Shown: positions 55,823-64,000 of the stretch, piece after piece
Layout: each line of letters starts with the position of its first letter
How positions within the stretch are numbered: the stretch's first letter is position 1
Assembly (NCBI GenBank): GCA_947253875.1
Contig: CAMYAM010000007.1
Location: 27,298-91,297, forward strand
DNA: 64,000 bases
Direction of reading: 5' to 3'
DNA from: an uncultured Fastidiosipila sp.
Lineage (GTDB): Bacteria; Bacillota; Clostridia; Saccharofermentanales; Fastidiosipilaceae
Position numbers and translations under genes: made by a program
The notes under the pieces: generated by a model
Seen by the model: only the letters and a program-made list of their open reading frames with translations
Told to the model about the DNA's origin: nothing
The model's database searches: none

Positions 55823-56650
55823 ATGAAAAAATTATATGTAAGTGACCTAGATGGAACACTTCTGAATACTTCTGGGGAAGTTTCTGAGTTTTCAAGAAAT
55901 ACTATTAATGATTTGATTTCCAAAGGCCTAAATTTTTCCATAGCAACAGCTAGGACAGCAGCTACGGCTAATGGAATTCTTTCAGGACTTGATATTAAAG
56001 AACCAGTAATTTTAATGAACGGTATGGCCATCTATGATTTAAAAAACAAGAAATATATAAAACAGCATAATTTCACTTGGGAGCAAAGAGATGCAATTTT
56101 AGAGATTATAGAGTTAAGAAAGATACCAGCATTTGTATATACCATTCAAAATGAAGAGCTTATTTGCTACACTTATACAGATGAGAAGCTTACACCAGAA
56201 ATGAAGTATTTCAAAGATGAAAGAGTAGTTAAGTTTAATAAACGCTTTGAAGCAATCGAGCATTATACGGATTTGAAAAAGCTTGAGGTAATTTATTTCA
56301 CTCTATTAGGTAAATATGATGATTTGAGCGACTTGAAGCTAGCAATTGATGAAGTAGAAAATGTTGACACTCTGCTTTATTTAGATGTTTATACTGATGA
56401 TTGGATTCTTGAAGTTCATATAGCAGGAGTTGATAAAGGTACTGCAACTAAAGAACTTAGAGAGAACACTGGTGCTGATGAGTTATATGTTTTCGTTGAT
56501 AATACGAATGATATACCTATGATGAATGAGGCTGATTACTCATATGCAGTTGACAATTCTAAGGAAAATGTAAAGTTAATTGCTGATGAAATTATTGGTA
56601 ACAACGATGAAGATGCTGTGGCCAAAAAATTGTTGAAAGTTATTAAATAA
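55823..56650 (+). CDS. Cof-type HAD-IIB family phosphatase
   Basis: The 275-residue haloacid-dehalogenase hydrolase has motif I DLDGTLLNT (nucleophile Asp), motif II SIATARTA, a Lys in motif III (VDKGTATKEL) and motif IV DNTNDIPMM. The large C2B cap lies between II and III. Such enzymes dephosphorylate sugar phosphates, nucleotides or FMN; the substrate here is unknown. The start follows aaaggtggt. It is a single gene. Confidence 0.92.
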   Translation: MKKLYVSDLDGTLLNTSGEVSEFSRNTINDLISKGLNFSIATARTAATANGILSGLDIKEPVILMNGMAIYDLKNKKYIKQHNFTWEQRDAILEIIELRKIPAFVYTIQNEELICYTYTDEKLTPEMKYFKDERVVKFNKRFEAIEHYTDLKKLEVIYFTLLGKYDDLSDLKLAIDEVENVDTLLYLDVYTDDWILEVHIAGVDKGTATKELRENTGADELYVFVDNTNDIPMMNEADYSYAVDNSKENVKLIADEIIGNNDEDAVAKKLLKVIK

Positions 56651-56748
56651 GTTTGATTGTTAGAAATTGAAATTTTAAATTTGAAAATTAGCGTGTAAAA
56701 AGTTCAATTATATAGAAGAGTAAATAATTTTATTAGAAAGAGGATTAT

Positions 56749-57678
56749 ATGGCAATTCTAGATTTAGAAAAAGCAAAAGAGCGTGGTTTGAGAACTTCAG
56801 GAGCTGTATATATACTTGCAGAACCACAGCTCAGAAGTGGCAAAAAAGATGACTACATGGTAGGAAAATTTGTTAATAAGGATCAAGAAATAGAATTTAA
56901 AATTTGGAATGAATCAACTTTCAAAGAAGTTCTCGAAAATGGAACAGGAGTATATGAAGCTGAAGTAGTTGGATCTGAGTTTAATAATCAAATTTATTTG
57001 ACGGTGCAAAATATAGAAGTACAAAAAGATGAAAGCCTAAGTAAGCATGATTTTCTCCCTAGCGTAGAGAAAAATAGAGTAGAAGAAATTTTTAATGATG
57101 CTAAAGAACACTTAAGTAAACTTGGCGTGTCCGATAAATGTTGGAATTTGCTTGATGAGATTACAAATTCTGAAATTATTGGAGATAGATTTTGGATTGA
57201 AGGTGCAGCAACTAGCCATCATGACAACGTAATTCGTGGCTTAGCTCACCATTCAAGTAAAATGCTAAGAATTTTAGCTGTATTAATAGACAATGATGAT
57301 TATCTCAAAAAACATGCTGACCTTTTGACCATGGGAACATTTTTGCATGATATTGGTAAAGTCTTTGAATACAACGACCTAGAAATGTCTGAATATTGGT
57401 ACGCCAATCATAGAGCCAGAGGAATTGAATACTTAGCTGAGTTCAAAGATAAAATTATCGCAAATTACGATGAGAAATTTTATAGACAACTTCAATCTAT
57501 TATTATTGGTCACCATGGGGATTATGGTGATAGACCAACAACTGTAGCTTGTGCAATAGTGCATTACGTAGATACCATTGAGAGTCAAGTTACAGATTTA
57601 GTCCAAAAAGAAGAAGCATCTTCTGATAAAAGAATATTTGTAAAAGATTGGGGATACTTGGCAGGACTAGAATATTAA
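56749..57678 (+). CDS. YhaM-like 3'-5' exoribonuclease (OB fold + HD domain)
   Basis: The 309-residue protein has an N-terminal OB-type nucleic-acid-binding part (about 15-100) and an HD phosphohydrolase domain (about 155-290). The metal ligands are in GLAHHSSKM, FLHDIGKV and IIGHHGDYG. This is the arrangement of YhaM, a Mn-dependent exonuclease of Bacillota. The start follows agaaagagga. sbcD follows after 44 bases, suggesting a nucleic-acid processing operon. Confidence 0.88.
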   Translation: MAILDLEKAKERGLRTSGAVYILAEPQLRSGKKDDYMVGKFVNKDQEIEFKIWNESTFKEVLENGTGVYEAEVVGSEFNNQIYLTVQNIEVQKDESLSKHDFLPSVEKNRVEEIFNDAKEHLSKLGVSDKCWNLLDEITNSEIIGDRFWIEGAATSHHDNVIRGLAHHSSKMLRILAVLIDNDDYLKKHADLLTMGTFLHDIGKVFEYNDLEMSEYWYANHRARGIEYLAEFKDKIIANYDEKFYRQLQSIIIGHHGDYGDRPTTVACAIVHYVDTIESQVTDLVQKEEASSDKRIFVKDWGYLAGLEY

Positions 57679-57722
57679 TAATTTAGCTACATACAGACAG
57701 ATGAGAAAGGTTTTGCAAGATA

Positions 57723-58913
57723 ATGCGTTTCGCACATTTGGCAGACTTACATATTGGGAAAAAATTCAATGAATTATCATTAATTGAGGATCAGAAACAT
57801 ATTCTAAGTGAGATTATTGAAATAATTTCTGAGGAGAATCTTGATGCGGTTTTAATTTCTGGCGATGTTTATGATAAGGCTCAGTCACAATCTTTTGCTG
57901 TTGATATGTTGAGTGATTTTCTTGCTGAATTATCAAAGCTAAATGTTCATATATTGATGATTGCTGGAAATCATGATGCTCCTTCAAGATTAGCGTATGC
58001 TAAACCTATCCTTAAGAATATGAATATTCATTTAGCCGGGAAATTAGTGGGTTTACCCGAAGTTATAACCTTATCTGACGAGTTTGGACCGGTGAATTTT
58101 GTGTTGCTACCTTTCTTTAGGTTGCATGAAATTAAAGTTTTATTTCCAGAAGAAATTGATCGCTTGCAATCTTATACAGATGCTACTCATTTTATACTAG
58201 AAAGTTTAAATTTACCTAAGAATGAACGTAAAGTTATTCTTTCACATCAATTTTGGGCTGGAATTGATCCTGTTAAATTGTCTGAATCAGAGCTTGATAT
58301 AGTTGGAGGTTTGGATGCTATAGATGTTAAATTGCTTGCAGATTATTCTTATGGAGCTCTAGGGCATATCCATAGACCTCAACGCTTAACGCAAGACTAT
58401 CTGCGCTATGCAGGTTCACCTTTAGCGTATTCATTTTCTGAAATGAATCAAAGAAAGTCAGTTCCTATAGTTGAATTAGATGATTTTGGTGAAATGGCAA
58501 AAATTGAATTAAGATACTTGCATCCGTTACGTGAAGTTAGAGAACTTAATGGAACTCTAAATGAACTTTTGGCAGAAGCTAGAATAATATCGAATACAGA
58601 ACCAAATCGTTTGAATGACATTATAAGAGTGAATTTAACAGACTCTGAACGCCCTATAGATCCAATGCGGAGGTTGCAAAGTTTCTATCCGAATATTGTA
58701 CAACTGCGTGTTGAAAGAGATTATCATCTGAGTGAAGAAGACTCAGATAATTATTATGAAAATTTTTCTGAGCAAAACTTTATTGATTTGTTCAAAAGTT
58801 TTTACCAATTACAACAAGGGATGAATTTAAGTGAAAAAGATGCAAGCAAGTTGGAAGATCTTTGGAATGAATTGCAAACAAAACAAGAAACTTTAGATAG
58901 GGAGGTTGACTAA
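57723..58913 (+). CDS. sbcD: Exonuclease subunit SbcD (Mre11-like)
   Basis: The 396-residue metallophosphoesterase has the metal motifs HLADLHIG, SGDVYD, AGNHDAPSR, SHQFWAG and GALGHIHRPQ. With SbcC it cuts hairpins and double-strand break ends. Its stop codon directly precedes the sbcC ATG with no spacer, so translation is coupled. Confidence 0.95.
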   Translation: MRFAHLADLHIGKKFNELSLIEDQKHILSEIIEIISEENLDAVLISGDVYDKAQSQSFAVDMLSDFLAELSKLNVHILMIAGNHDAPSRLAYAKPILKNMNIHLAGKLVGLPEVITLSDEFGPVNFVLLPFFRLHEIKVLFPEEIDRLQSYTDATHFILESLNLPKNERKVILSHQFWAGIDPVKLSESELDIVGGLDAIDVKLLADYSYGALGHIHRPQRLTQDYLRYAGSPLAYSFSEMNQRKSVPIVELDDFGEMAKIELRYLHPLREVRELNGTLNELLAEARIISNTEPNRLNDIIRVNLTDSERPIDPMRRLQSFYPNIVQLRVERDYHLSEEDSDNYYENFSEQNFIDLFKSFYQLQQGMNLSEKDASKLEDLWNELQTKQETLDREVD

Positions 58914-61900
58914 ATGAAACCGCTATATTTAGAAATGTCAGCCTTTGGCCCATATGCAGGAGTTGAGAGCCTGGATTTCACCAACCTTGAATTTGAGAAT
59001 ATATTTTTAATCTCAGGTGATACAGGGGCAGGTAAAACTAGTATTTTTGATGCACTTACATATGCGTTGTTTGCAGAAAGCAGTGGAGATAGGCGAAAAA
59101 CTGATAGTATACGTAGTGATTTTGCCAGTCCAGAAGCTGAAACTTATGTGTTTTTACGTTTTAGCCAAAGAGGCGAAATTTATGAGATTAAGAGAAATCC
59201 TGATTACTTGCGTCCGAGTAGAAGAGGCGATGGTTGGACTATGCAAAAAGCTAGAGTCGAACTGACCCTGCCAAACAGGGAACAGATAGTCAAGATATCT
59301 GATGCTAATGCTATTATTGAAGATATTCTAGGAATGAATTATCTAGAATTTAGACAAACTTCTTTAATTGCACAAGGAGAGTTTACGGAAGTTTTAAAAG
59401 CTAATAGTAAAGAAAGATCCAATATTTTTAGAAAGTTGTTCCAGACTGATAAGTATAGTGATTTTCAAAGTTTTTTGCAGAATAAAAGACGTGAGGCGGA
59501 GAATCAGTTGAAGCTGATAGATGTAAGAAAAACTGATATTCTGGAAAGTATGGCAGAAGTTTTGGCTGAGTTTACTGAGAAATATAATGATAAAGATTTA
59601 CCTGAAGGTTTCAGATTTTTAAGTGATAATTTAGAAATAAATGGAAATATTCATTATGAACTTGGATTCTCAGAAAATTGGATAGAAGAAAAAGTTCAAG
59701 ATAATCCTGAATTTACAAAAGAAATGCTAGATTATATTGAGCAAATTAACCGGAGTATATCTAGTTTTTTACAAAAGTTTGAAAAAACACTTGCTTTTGT
59801 AAAAGATACAAATAATAAAGTTAGTGAAAATTATTATACTGCTAAAAATTTGTCTGAATTATTTGATGAGCTAGAGTTTTTATTGGCAAAGAAACAAGAT
59901 TTAGATAAGAGTTATAATTCGATACTTGAAAAGAAGAATGAATTGCTATTGGCTAAAAATGCTGAGAAAGTTAAACCTTATGTTGAGGCCTATAAACATG
60001 AATTACTTGAGCTTTCGCAACTCGATAAAAAGATTGAAGATAAACAGTCTAGTCTGAAGAGCGTTCAAGTCAATCTGAAAAAAATAGAGAATGATATTAA
60101 TAGGTACCAGGAGAAATGGATTAATCTTGAAGAACAAGAGCAAGAGCTAAGACGCTGGCAAGAACTTTTGCCGGAACTTATTCAATTTGAAAATCTAAAA
60201 AAAGAAGAACTTGAACTTGAGAATAAGATTGAAAAATGTCTGTCACAAGAGTTGCTTATTTCTGAAAGAATTAATAAGCTTAATGGAAATTTGTTGAAAC
60301 TGGAGCAAGAATTAAATATATATGATGATCTAGAAGTCAAAATTTCAATGCATAAAAATGATATCGAAAATTTCAAGAAGGATAAAGAAACTTTTCTTAA
60401 AACAGAAACGCATTTGATTAATCTTCAGGAATTGTTAAGAGAAAAGGCTATCCTAGAAGATCAACATAGCGTAGCAGATCAAAACAAAAAACAAGCTTTT
60501 CATAACTTGGAAAATATTGAAGGACAGTTTTTAGCAAGTCAAGCGGGTGTTTTAGCAAAAAAACTCATAGATAATGAACCATGTCCTGTTTGCGGATCTA
60601 TAGAACATCCAAAACCTGCAAAAAATGACGCCGATATAGTAACTGAAACTGAATGGAATCAAGCAAGAGGACAAAATCAAGTTGCAAATGATAAAGCTGC
60701 AAAGATAATTAATCTTCTTGTATCAAATAAGAATAAACTCGATTTTAACTTGCAAGAACTTAATGAATATCTCAAGAAAAATTTTACTTGGGAAGAAGTT
60801 TCTTTGATAGAAGATAACATTAATAAGATTAACTCGAAATTAAAAAAGAGGGCTAATATATTAAATGATCTATCAGCAGAATTAAATAAGGACTCGAAAC
60901 TTAAGAAGGAACTAGAAAACAGTAAAGTTGGAGCTGAATCTGAAGCTAATTTAACTAAAGAAAAATTAGAAAAAATTGTTGAAATGAAATCTAGTTTGGA
61001 CAAACAAAGCTTGGGTTTAAAAGCTATTATTGCTAGAGATTCTTCCAAATTTGATCAGCTTGATTCAAAAAGCTTATCAAAAAAAATAGATGATAAGAAT
61101 TATGAGTTGAGTAAAGCTCGAGAAGCTCTGAGTGAACTGCAACTTATGAAAGAAAAAGTGAATCAGGAGAATATTCAACTTTCTACGGAAGTAACAATTG
61201 CTAAACAGAATCAAGAGCAAAAGAAAAAAGATATATCAATTAAGCGTAACGGACTTGAAGAAAGACTAATATCAAACTCTTTTGCAGATTTGAATGCATT
61301 CGAATCAGCTGAAAAGTCAACAGAAGTTATTGCAACTATTGAAAAGACAATTTTTGATTATGAAAATACTTATAGACACACTGGTCTACGAATTATAGAG
61401 TTGGAGAAGAAAACAGCAGCATATGACAAACCAAATCTTGAGCAAATTTTAGTAAATCTAAAAAAATCAAATACAATATATGATAAGTTTCATAATACTT
61501 ATAATACCTTGCAAAATTTAAATATTATTTTTGACCAAAAATTCAAGAGTTTAAAGAACTTAAGTAAAGATTTACTTAAAGTTAGAGAAGAACAGGCGTT
61601 TTATCAAGAGTTTGCTACGTTGAGCAATGGTCAAGTTAAGGGAGCTAAGCTGAAAACTACATTTGAACAATTTGTACAAGCTTATTATTTTAAAAGAATA
61701 TTAAAAGCTGCTAATACAAGACTAAACACTTTAAGTGATGGCCGTTACCTCTTAATGCATAGAGAGGAAGCTAGTAGAGGTAGTGGACAAGATGGCTTAG
61801 AGCTTGATGTTTTAGATAGCTACACTGGTAAAAGTAGAAGTGTTAATAGTTTATCCGGTGGTGAAACTTTTATGGCGTCACTTGCTTTGGCACTTGGTCT

Positions 61901-62144
61901 TTCAGATACGATACGTGAATTAAAAGGCGGTATAGAGATAGAAGTAATGTTTATAGATGAAGGCTTTGAGTCTTTAGATGAAGAAGCTTTGCAAAGGGCA
62001 ACAAAACTCTTATCTTCAATGTCAGATGAGTCAACTATGATAGGCATAATCTCACATGTGAATGAACTTAAAGATGCTATAATGCAACAAGTGAGGGTTA
62101 AAAAGACAAATAAAGGAAGTAGTTTAGAAATTATTTATTTGTAG
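58914..62144 (+). CDS. sbcC: Exonuclease subunit SbcC (Rad50-like ATPase)
   Basis: The 1076-residue SMC-like protein has Walker A GDTGAGKTS near the start and long coiled coils (about 180-530 and 580-880). The zinc hook CPVCG at C557/C560 sits midway. The ABC signature SLSGGETFMASLALALGLSD and Walker B VMFIDEGFESLDEEA are near the end. It forms the motor of the SbcCD nuclease. The start follows agggaggttgac. Confidence 0.96.
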   Translation: MKPLYLEMSAFGPYAGVESLDFTNLEFENIFLISGDTGAGKTSIFDALTYALFAESSGDRRKTDSIRSDFASPEAETYVFLRFSQRGEIYEIKRNPDYLRPSRRGDGWTMQKARVELTLPNREQIVKISDANAIIEDILGMNYLEFRQTSLIAQGEFTEVLKANSKERSNIFRKLFQTDKYSDFQSFLQNKRREAENQLKLIDVRKTDILESMAEVLAEFTEKYNDKDLPEGFRFLSDNLEINGNIHYELGFSENWIEEKVQDNPEFTKEMLDYIEQINRSISSFLQKFEKTLAFVKDTNNKVSENYYTAKNLSELFDELEFLLAKKQDLDKSYNSILEKKNELLLAKNAEKVKPYVEAYKHELLELSQLDKKIEDKQSSLKSVQVNLKKIENDINRYQEKWINLEEQEQELRRWQELLPELIQFENLKKEELELENKIEKCLSQELLISERINKLNGNLLKLEQELNIYDDLEVKISMHKNDIENFKKDKETFLKTETHLINLQELLREKAILEDQHSVADQNKKQAFHNLENIEGQFLASQAGVLAKKLIDNEPCPVCGSIEHPKPAKNDADIVTETEWNQARGQNQVANDKAAKIINLLVSNKNKLDFNLQELNEYLKKNFTWEEVSLIEDNINKINSKLKKRANILNDLSAELNKDSKLKKELENSKVGAESEANLTKEKLEKIVEMKSSLDKQSLGLKAIIARDSSKFDQLDSKSLSKKIDDKNYELSKAREALSELQLMKEKVNQENIQLSTEVTIAKQNQEQKKKDISIKRNGLEERLISNSFADLNAFESAEKSTEVIATIEKTIFDYENTYRHTGLRIIELEKKTAAYDKPNLEQILVNLKKSNTIYDKFHNTYNTLQNLNIIFDQKFKSLKNLSKDLLKVREEQAFYQEFATLSNGQVKGAKLKTTFEQFVQAYYFKRILKAANTRLNTLSDGRYLLMHREEASRGSGQDGLELDVLDSYTGKSRSVNSLSGGETFMASLALALGLSDTIRELKGGIEIEVMFIDEGFESLDEEALQRATKLLSSMSDESTMIGIISHVNELKDAIMQQVRVKKTNKGSSLEIIYL

Positions 62145-62320
62145 TAATTGTTAAACATTCGTTTCTTAATTGTTTTAATACAAGTCTAAGTTTGTCCTAA
62201 CTAAATGAGGTATAATTATATTTACTCTAAAATATAGAGGATAAACAGGCAGAGAATAAAGAATGTACTTGCTTGTGCATGATGAATCAAGTATAGGATT
62301 TAAATTTTAAGGAGTTATAT

Positions 62321-63019
62321 ATGCCATTTTTTTATTTTGATAGTACATATATATTAGTTTTAATCGGAATGCTTATTTCAGCAGGAGCTTCAATTTATAT
62401 GCAAAGCACATATAACAAATATGGGCAGATCCGTAATAAAGGTGGAGTAACTGGTGCTGAGTTTGCAGCGAGAATGATGCAAAAAGCTGGTATCTATGAT
62501 GTCCAAATTTTAAGTACGCGAGGAAATTTATCAGATAATTATAATCCTCTGAACAAGACCCTGAATTTATCCGAAACAACACACAGTATGACTACAATTG
62601 GAGCTATTGGTGTTGCTGGTCATGAGGTAGGACATGCTATGCAAGATGCAGAAGGATACTGGCCAATGAAATTGAGGAGATACATGGTACCGGCAGTAAA
62701 CTTTGGATCAATGCTAAGTATGCCTATAATATTAGTGGGTATCATCTTAAGTTATAATCAAACTTTAATTAATATAGGTATATTACTGTTTTCATTAACT
62801 TTCCTTTTTCAAGTCGTTACATTGCCGGTTGAATTTGGTGCTTCGAAAAAAGCTCTTGCTCATATTGAAAGTATGAATGTACTTGATAGAGATGAATTAA
62901 AAGCAACCTCAAAAGTTTTGAGAGCAGCTGCATTGACATATGTTGCTGCAGCTACAGCTTCACTATTATCTTTGATGAGATTAATAATTCTTTTTGGTGG
63001 CAGAAGTAGAAACGATTAA
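62321..63019 (+). CDS. Zinc-dependent membrane metallopeptidase (YugP/Zn_peptidase_2)
   Basis: The 232-residue protein has an N-terminal membrane segment, the HEVGH zinc motif (H101, E102, H105; AGHEVGHAMQDAEGY), two more central segments and a C-terminal one. Family PF04298 members are common in Bacillota; their substrates are not established. The start follows taaggag. A terminator follows. Confidence 0.92.
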   Translation: MPFFYFDSTYILVLIGMLISAGASIYMQSTYNKYGQIRNKGGVTGAEFAARMMQKAGIYDVQILSTRGNLSDNYNPLNKTLNLSETTHSMTTIGAIGVAGHEVGHAMQDAEGYWPMKLRRYMVPAVNFGSMLSMPIILVGIILSYNQTLINIGILLFSLTFLFQVVTLPVEFGASKKALAHIESMNVLDRDELKATSKVLRAAALTYVAAATASLLSLMRLIILFGGRSRND

Positions 63020-63063
63020 GATCGCGATTATAAATTTAAAATTTAAAATTTGAAAAAATTTGT

Positions 63064-63106
63064 AAGACTTTCAATTGTAAATATCAATTGGAAGTCTTAT
63101 TTTTTA
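63064..63106 (+). terminator. Terminator after the zinc peptidase
   Basis: A 14-bp stem (aagactttcaattg, 63064-63077, with caattggaagtctt, 63085-63098, one wobble) is followed by ATTTTTT. Confidence 0.88.
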
Positions 63107-63134
63107 GATATTTTAAGTGAGAACTTTTAGTAAT

Positions 63135-63164
63135 TTGTTAAATATTGTTTATCTATTCCATAAT
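63135..63164 (+). promoter_or_regulatory. Probable promoter of the recombinase gene
   Basis: TTGTTA (63135-63140) and CATAAT (63159-63164) are spaced by 18 bases and sit about 33 bases before the start codon. Confidence 0.5.
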
Positions 63165-63196
63165 GAAAGACAATACAATAGGGAGGTAGGAAATGT

Positions 63197-63805
63197 ATGA
63201 TTAAAGGAAAAAGAAAAATGAGGACGTTTGGCTATGTTAGAGTTTCAACAGTAGAGCAGAAGACAGATAGACAATATTCTGCTTTAGAAAAATTTGGAGT
63301 AGATAAAGATAAGATTTTTGAAGATAAGTGGACTGGAATAAGTTTCGATAGACCAGCATACAATGATTTACTTAATGTACTTCAGGAAGGTGATCTACTT
63401 GTGATAAAAAGTTTAGATAGGCTCGGCAGAAGTTATAAAGAGATGCTGAGAGCTTGGAGACATCTCAGAGAAGACAAGGGAGTTGATATTTACATCATAG
63501 ATATGCCTATTTTAGATACTAGGACAAATAATGGTTTAACAGGTGAATTGATTTCAGGAATTATATTACAGCTACTTAGTTATGTAGCTGAAACTGAAAG
63601 AGAATTTATTCTTCAAAGACAAAAGGAGGGGATTGTGGAAGCAAAGAAAAAAGGTGTTAGATTTGGCAGACCTGCCTATAAGATTCCGAAGGAGTTTTAT
63701 GGCTTAAAAGATGCTTATCAAGATAATATAATTAGTTCAAGAGAAGCAGGGAAAGCGCTTAATATTTCTCATTCTACCTTTATTCGTTGGGTAGAAAAAT
63801 ATTAA
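63197..63805 (+). CDS. Small serine recombinase (resolvase/DNA invertase family)
   Basis: The 202-residue protein has a catalytic domain with Ser17 in FGYVRVSTVEQ, the arginine motif SLDRLGRSYKEM and the long E helix (VAETEREFILQRQKEGI). GRPAYKIP follows, then a C-terminal helix-turn-helix (SSREAGKALNISHSTFIRW). Size matches Hin/Pin invertases and Tn3-type resolvases. The ATG at 63197 is served by ggaggtagg; ATG 63218 (after aaagga) is a second possibility. The last three codons and stop lie inside the left arm of a 55-bp inverted repeat, so a role as a local DNA invertase is likely (inference). Confidence 0.93.
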   Translation: MIKGKRKMRTFGYVRVSTVEQKTDRQYSALEKFGVDKDKIFEDKWTGISFDRPAYNDLLNVLQEGDLLVIKSLDRLGRSYKEMLRAWRHLREDKGVDIYIIDMPILDTRTNNGLTGELISGIILQLLSYVAETEREFILQRQKEGIVEAKKKGVRFGRPAYKIPKEFYGLKDAYQDNIISSREAGKALNISHSTFIRWVEKY

Positions 63806-64000
63806 TTTTATTTATTTCGATTGTAAACTTTAGTAGGGGTTTTGTTACAAATAAATATACAGTTTCCTACACATTATATTCATTATTAAATAGTATTTTA
63901 TGTTTATTTAATGTTAAAAAAGCTATTTTAGATAGTGTCAGAAAATGTAACAAAACCCCTACTAAAGTTTACAATCGAAATAAATAAAATTAATATTTTT
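63795..64000. repeat. Perfect 55-bp inverted repeats around a 96-bp spacer (candidate invertible segment)
   Basis: The left arm 63795-63849 and right arm 63946-64000 are perfect reverse complements. The right arm reaches the window edge, but base 63794 could still extend the match. Core of the arm: cgattgtaaactttagtagg then ggttttgttaca. The spacer 63850-63945 is very AT-rich. The left arm contains the recombinase stop codon, so inversion would not change the protein. It could be a phase switch, or a MITE-like element. Confidence 0.85.
63889..63917 (-). promoter_or_regulatory. Possible promoter inside the inverted-repeat spacer
   Basis: On the minus strand, TTAACA (63912-63917) and TACTAT (63890-63895) are 16 bases apart; TATAAT also occurs at 63873-63878 without a good -35. 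In the present orientation both face the recombinase gene. Confidence 0.35.

Noticed and set aside
63787..63987. Open frame running through the inverted repeats
   Set aside because: It starts inside the recombinase gene in another frame and reads through repeat arms; composition is non-protein-like and no ribosome site is seen.

Overview
The window is AT-rich (roughly one third G+C by eye) and looks like a chromosome segment from a low-GC Bacillota, most likely a host-associated member of the Clostridia. Evidence: strong GGAGG-type ribosome binding sites throughout; Gram-positive lipoprotein and surface-anchor signals; the conserved order ireB-ruvX-DUF1292; an ECF-type folate S component; archaeal-type (type 3) ProRS; YesM/YesN-type sugar two-component genes. 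A large fragment of a secreted GH85-type endo-beta-N-acetylglucosaminidase suggests growth on host glycans. The species cannot be named from sequence alone.

Layout. 1-4101: 3' part of a giant multidomain surface glycosidase, closed by a strong terminator. 4222-7671: a small membrane protein, an MFS transporter plus M20 peptidase operon, and a DUF4298 protein. 7939-11542: ABC importer of the LplA-LplB-YtcP type. 11736-12118: frameshifted pyrimidine-dimer glycosylase. 12301-15667: aldo/keto reductase and an OmpR-type two-component pair. 15728-27494: housekeeping block (recG, rsmD, coaD, ddl, DUF1934, DUF177, rpmF, der, typA, mltG). 27595-37353: glycan-use locus, with GH31 and secreted GH16 on the minus strand divergent from a YesN/YesM two-component pair and a second ABC importer. 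37519-43402: CPBP-family membrane protein with altered motifs, tRNA-Leu(GAG), proS, a lipoprotein and an N/Q-rich membrane protein. 43856-46764 (minus): dCMP deaminase and a class A penicillin-binding protein. 47047-51501: rnr, ireB, ruvX, two DUF1292 genes and a canonical CPBP protease. 51502-55148: tRNA-Val(GAC), folT, leuS. 55284-63019: small basic-tailed protein, HAD phosphatase, YhaM-like nuclease, sbcD-sbcC, zinc peptidase. 63197-64000: small serine recombinase followed immediately by a perfect 55-bp inverted repeat pair around a 96-bp AT-rich spacer.

How the parts may work together. In the glycan locus, GH16 would cut polymer outside the cell, the lipoprotein and two permeases import fragments, GH31 (no signal peptide) trims them inside, and YesM/YesN sense the sugar. 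Neither ABC importer carries its own ATPase gene, so both probably share one encoded elsewhere. In both importers a hairpin separates the binding-protein gene from the permease genes, which would give more binding protein than permease.

The most striking element is at the right edge. The last codons of the recombinase gene lie inside one arm of a 55-bp perfect inverted repeat. This is the layout expected of a self-contained DNA inversion switch whose target gene would lie just beyond the window. Other items worth checking are an unusual tRNA-Val, two single-base frameshifts, an RNase R without its usual N-terminal domains, and several palindromes in promoter regions.
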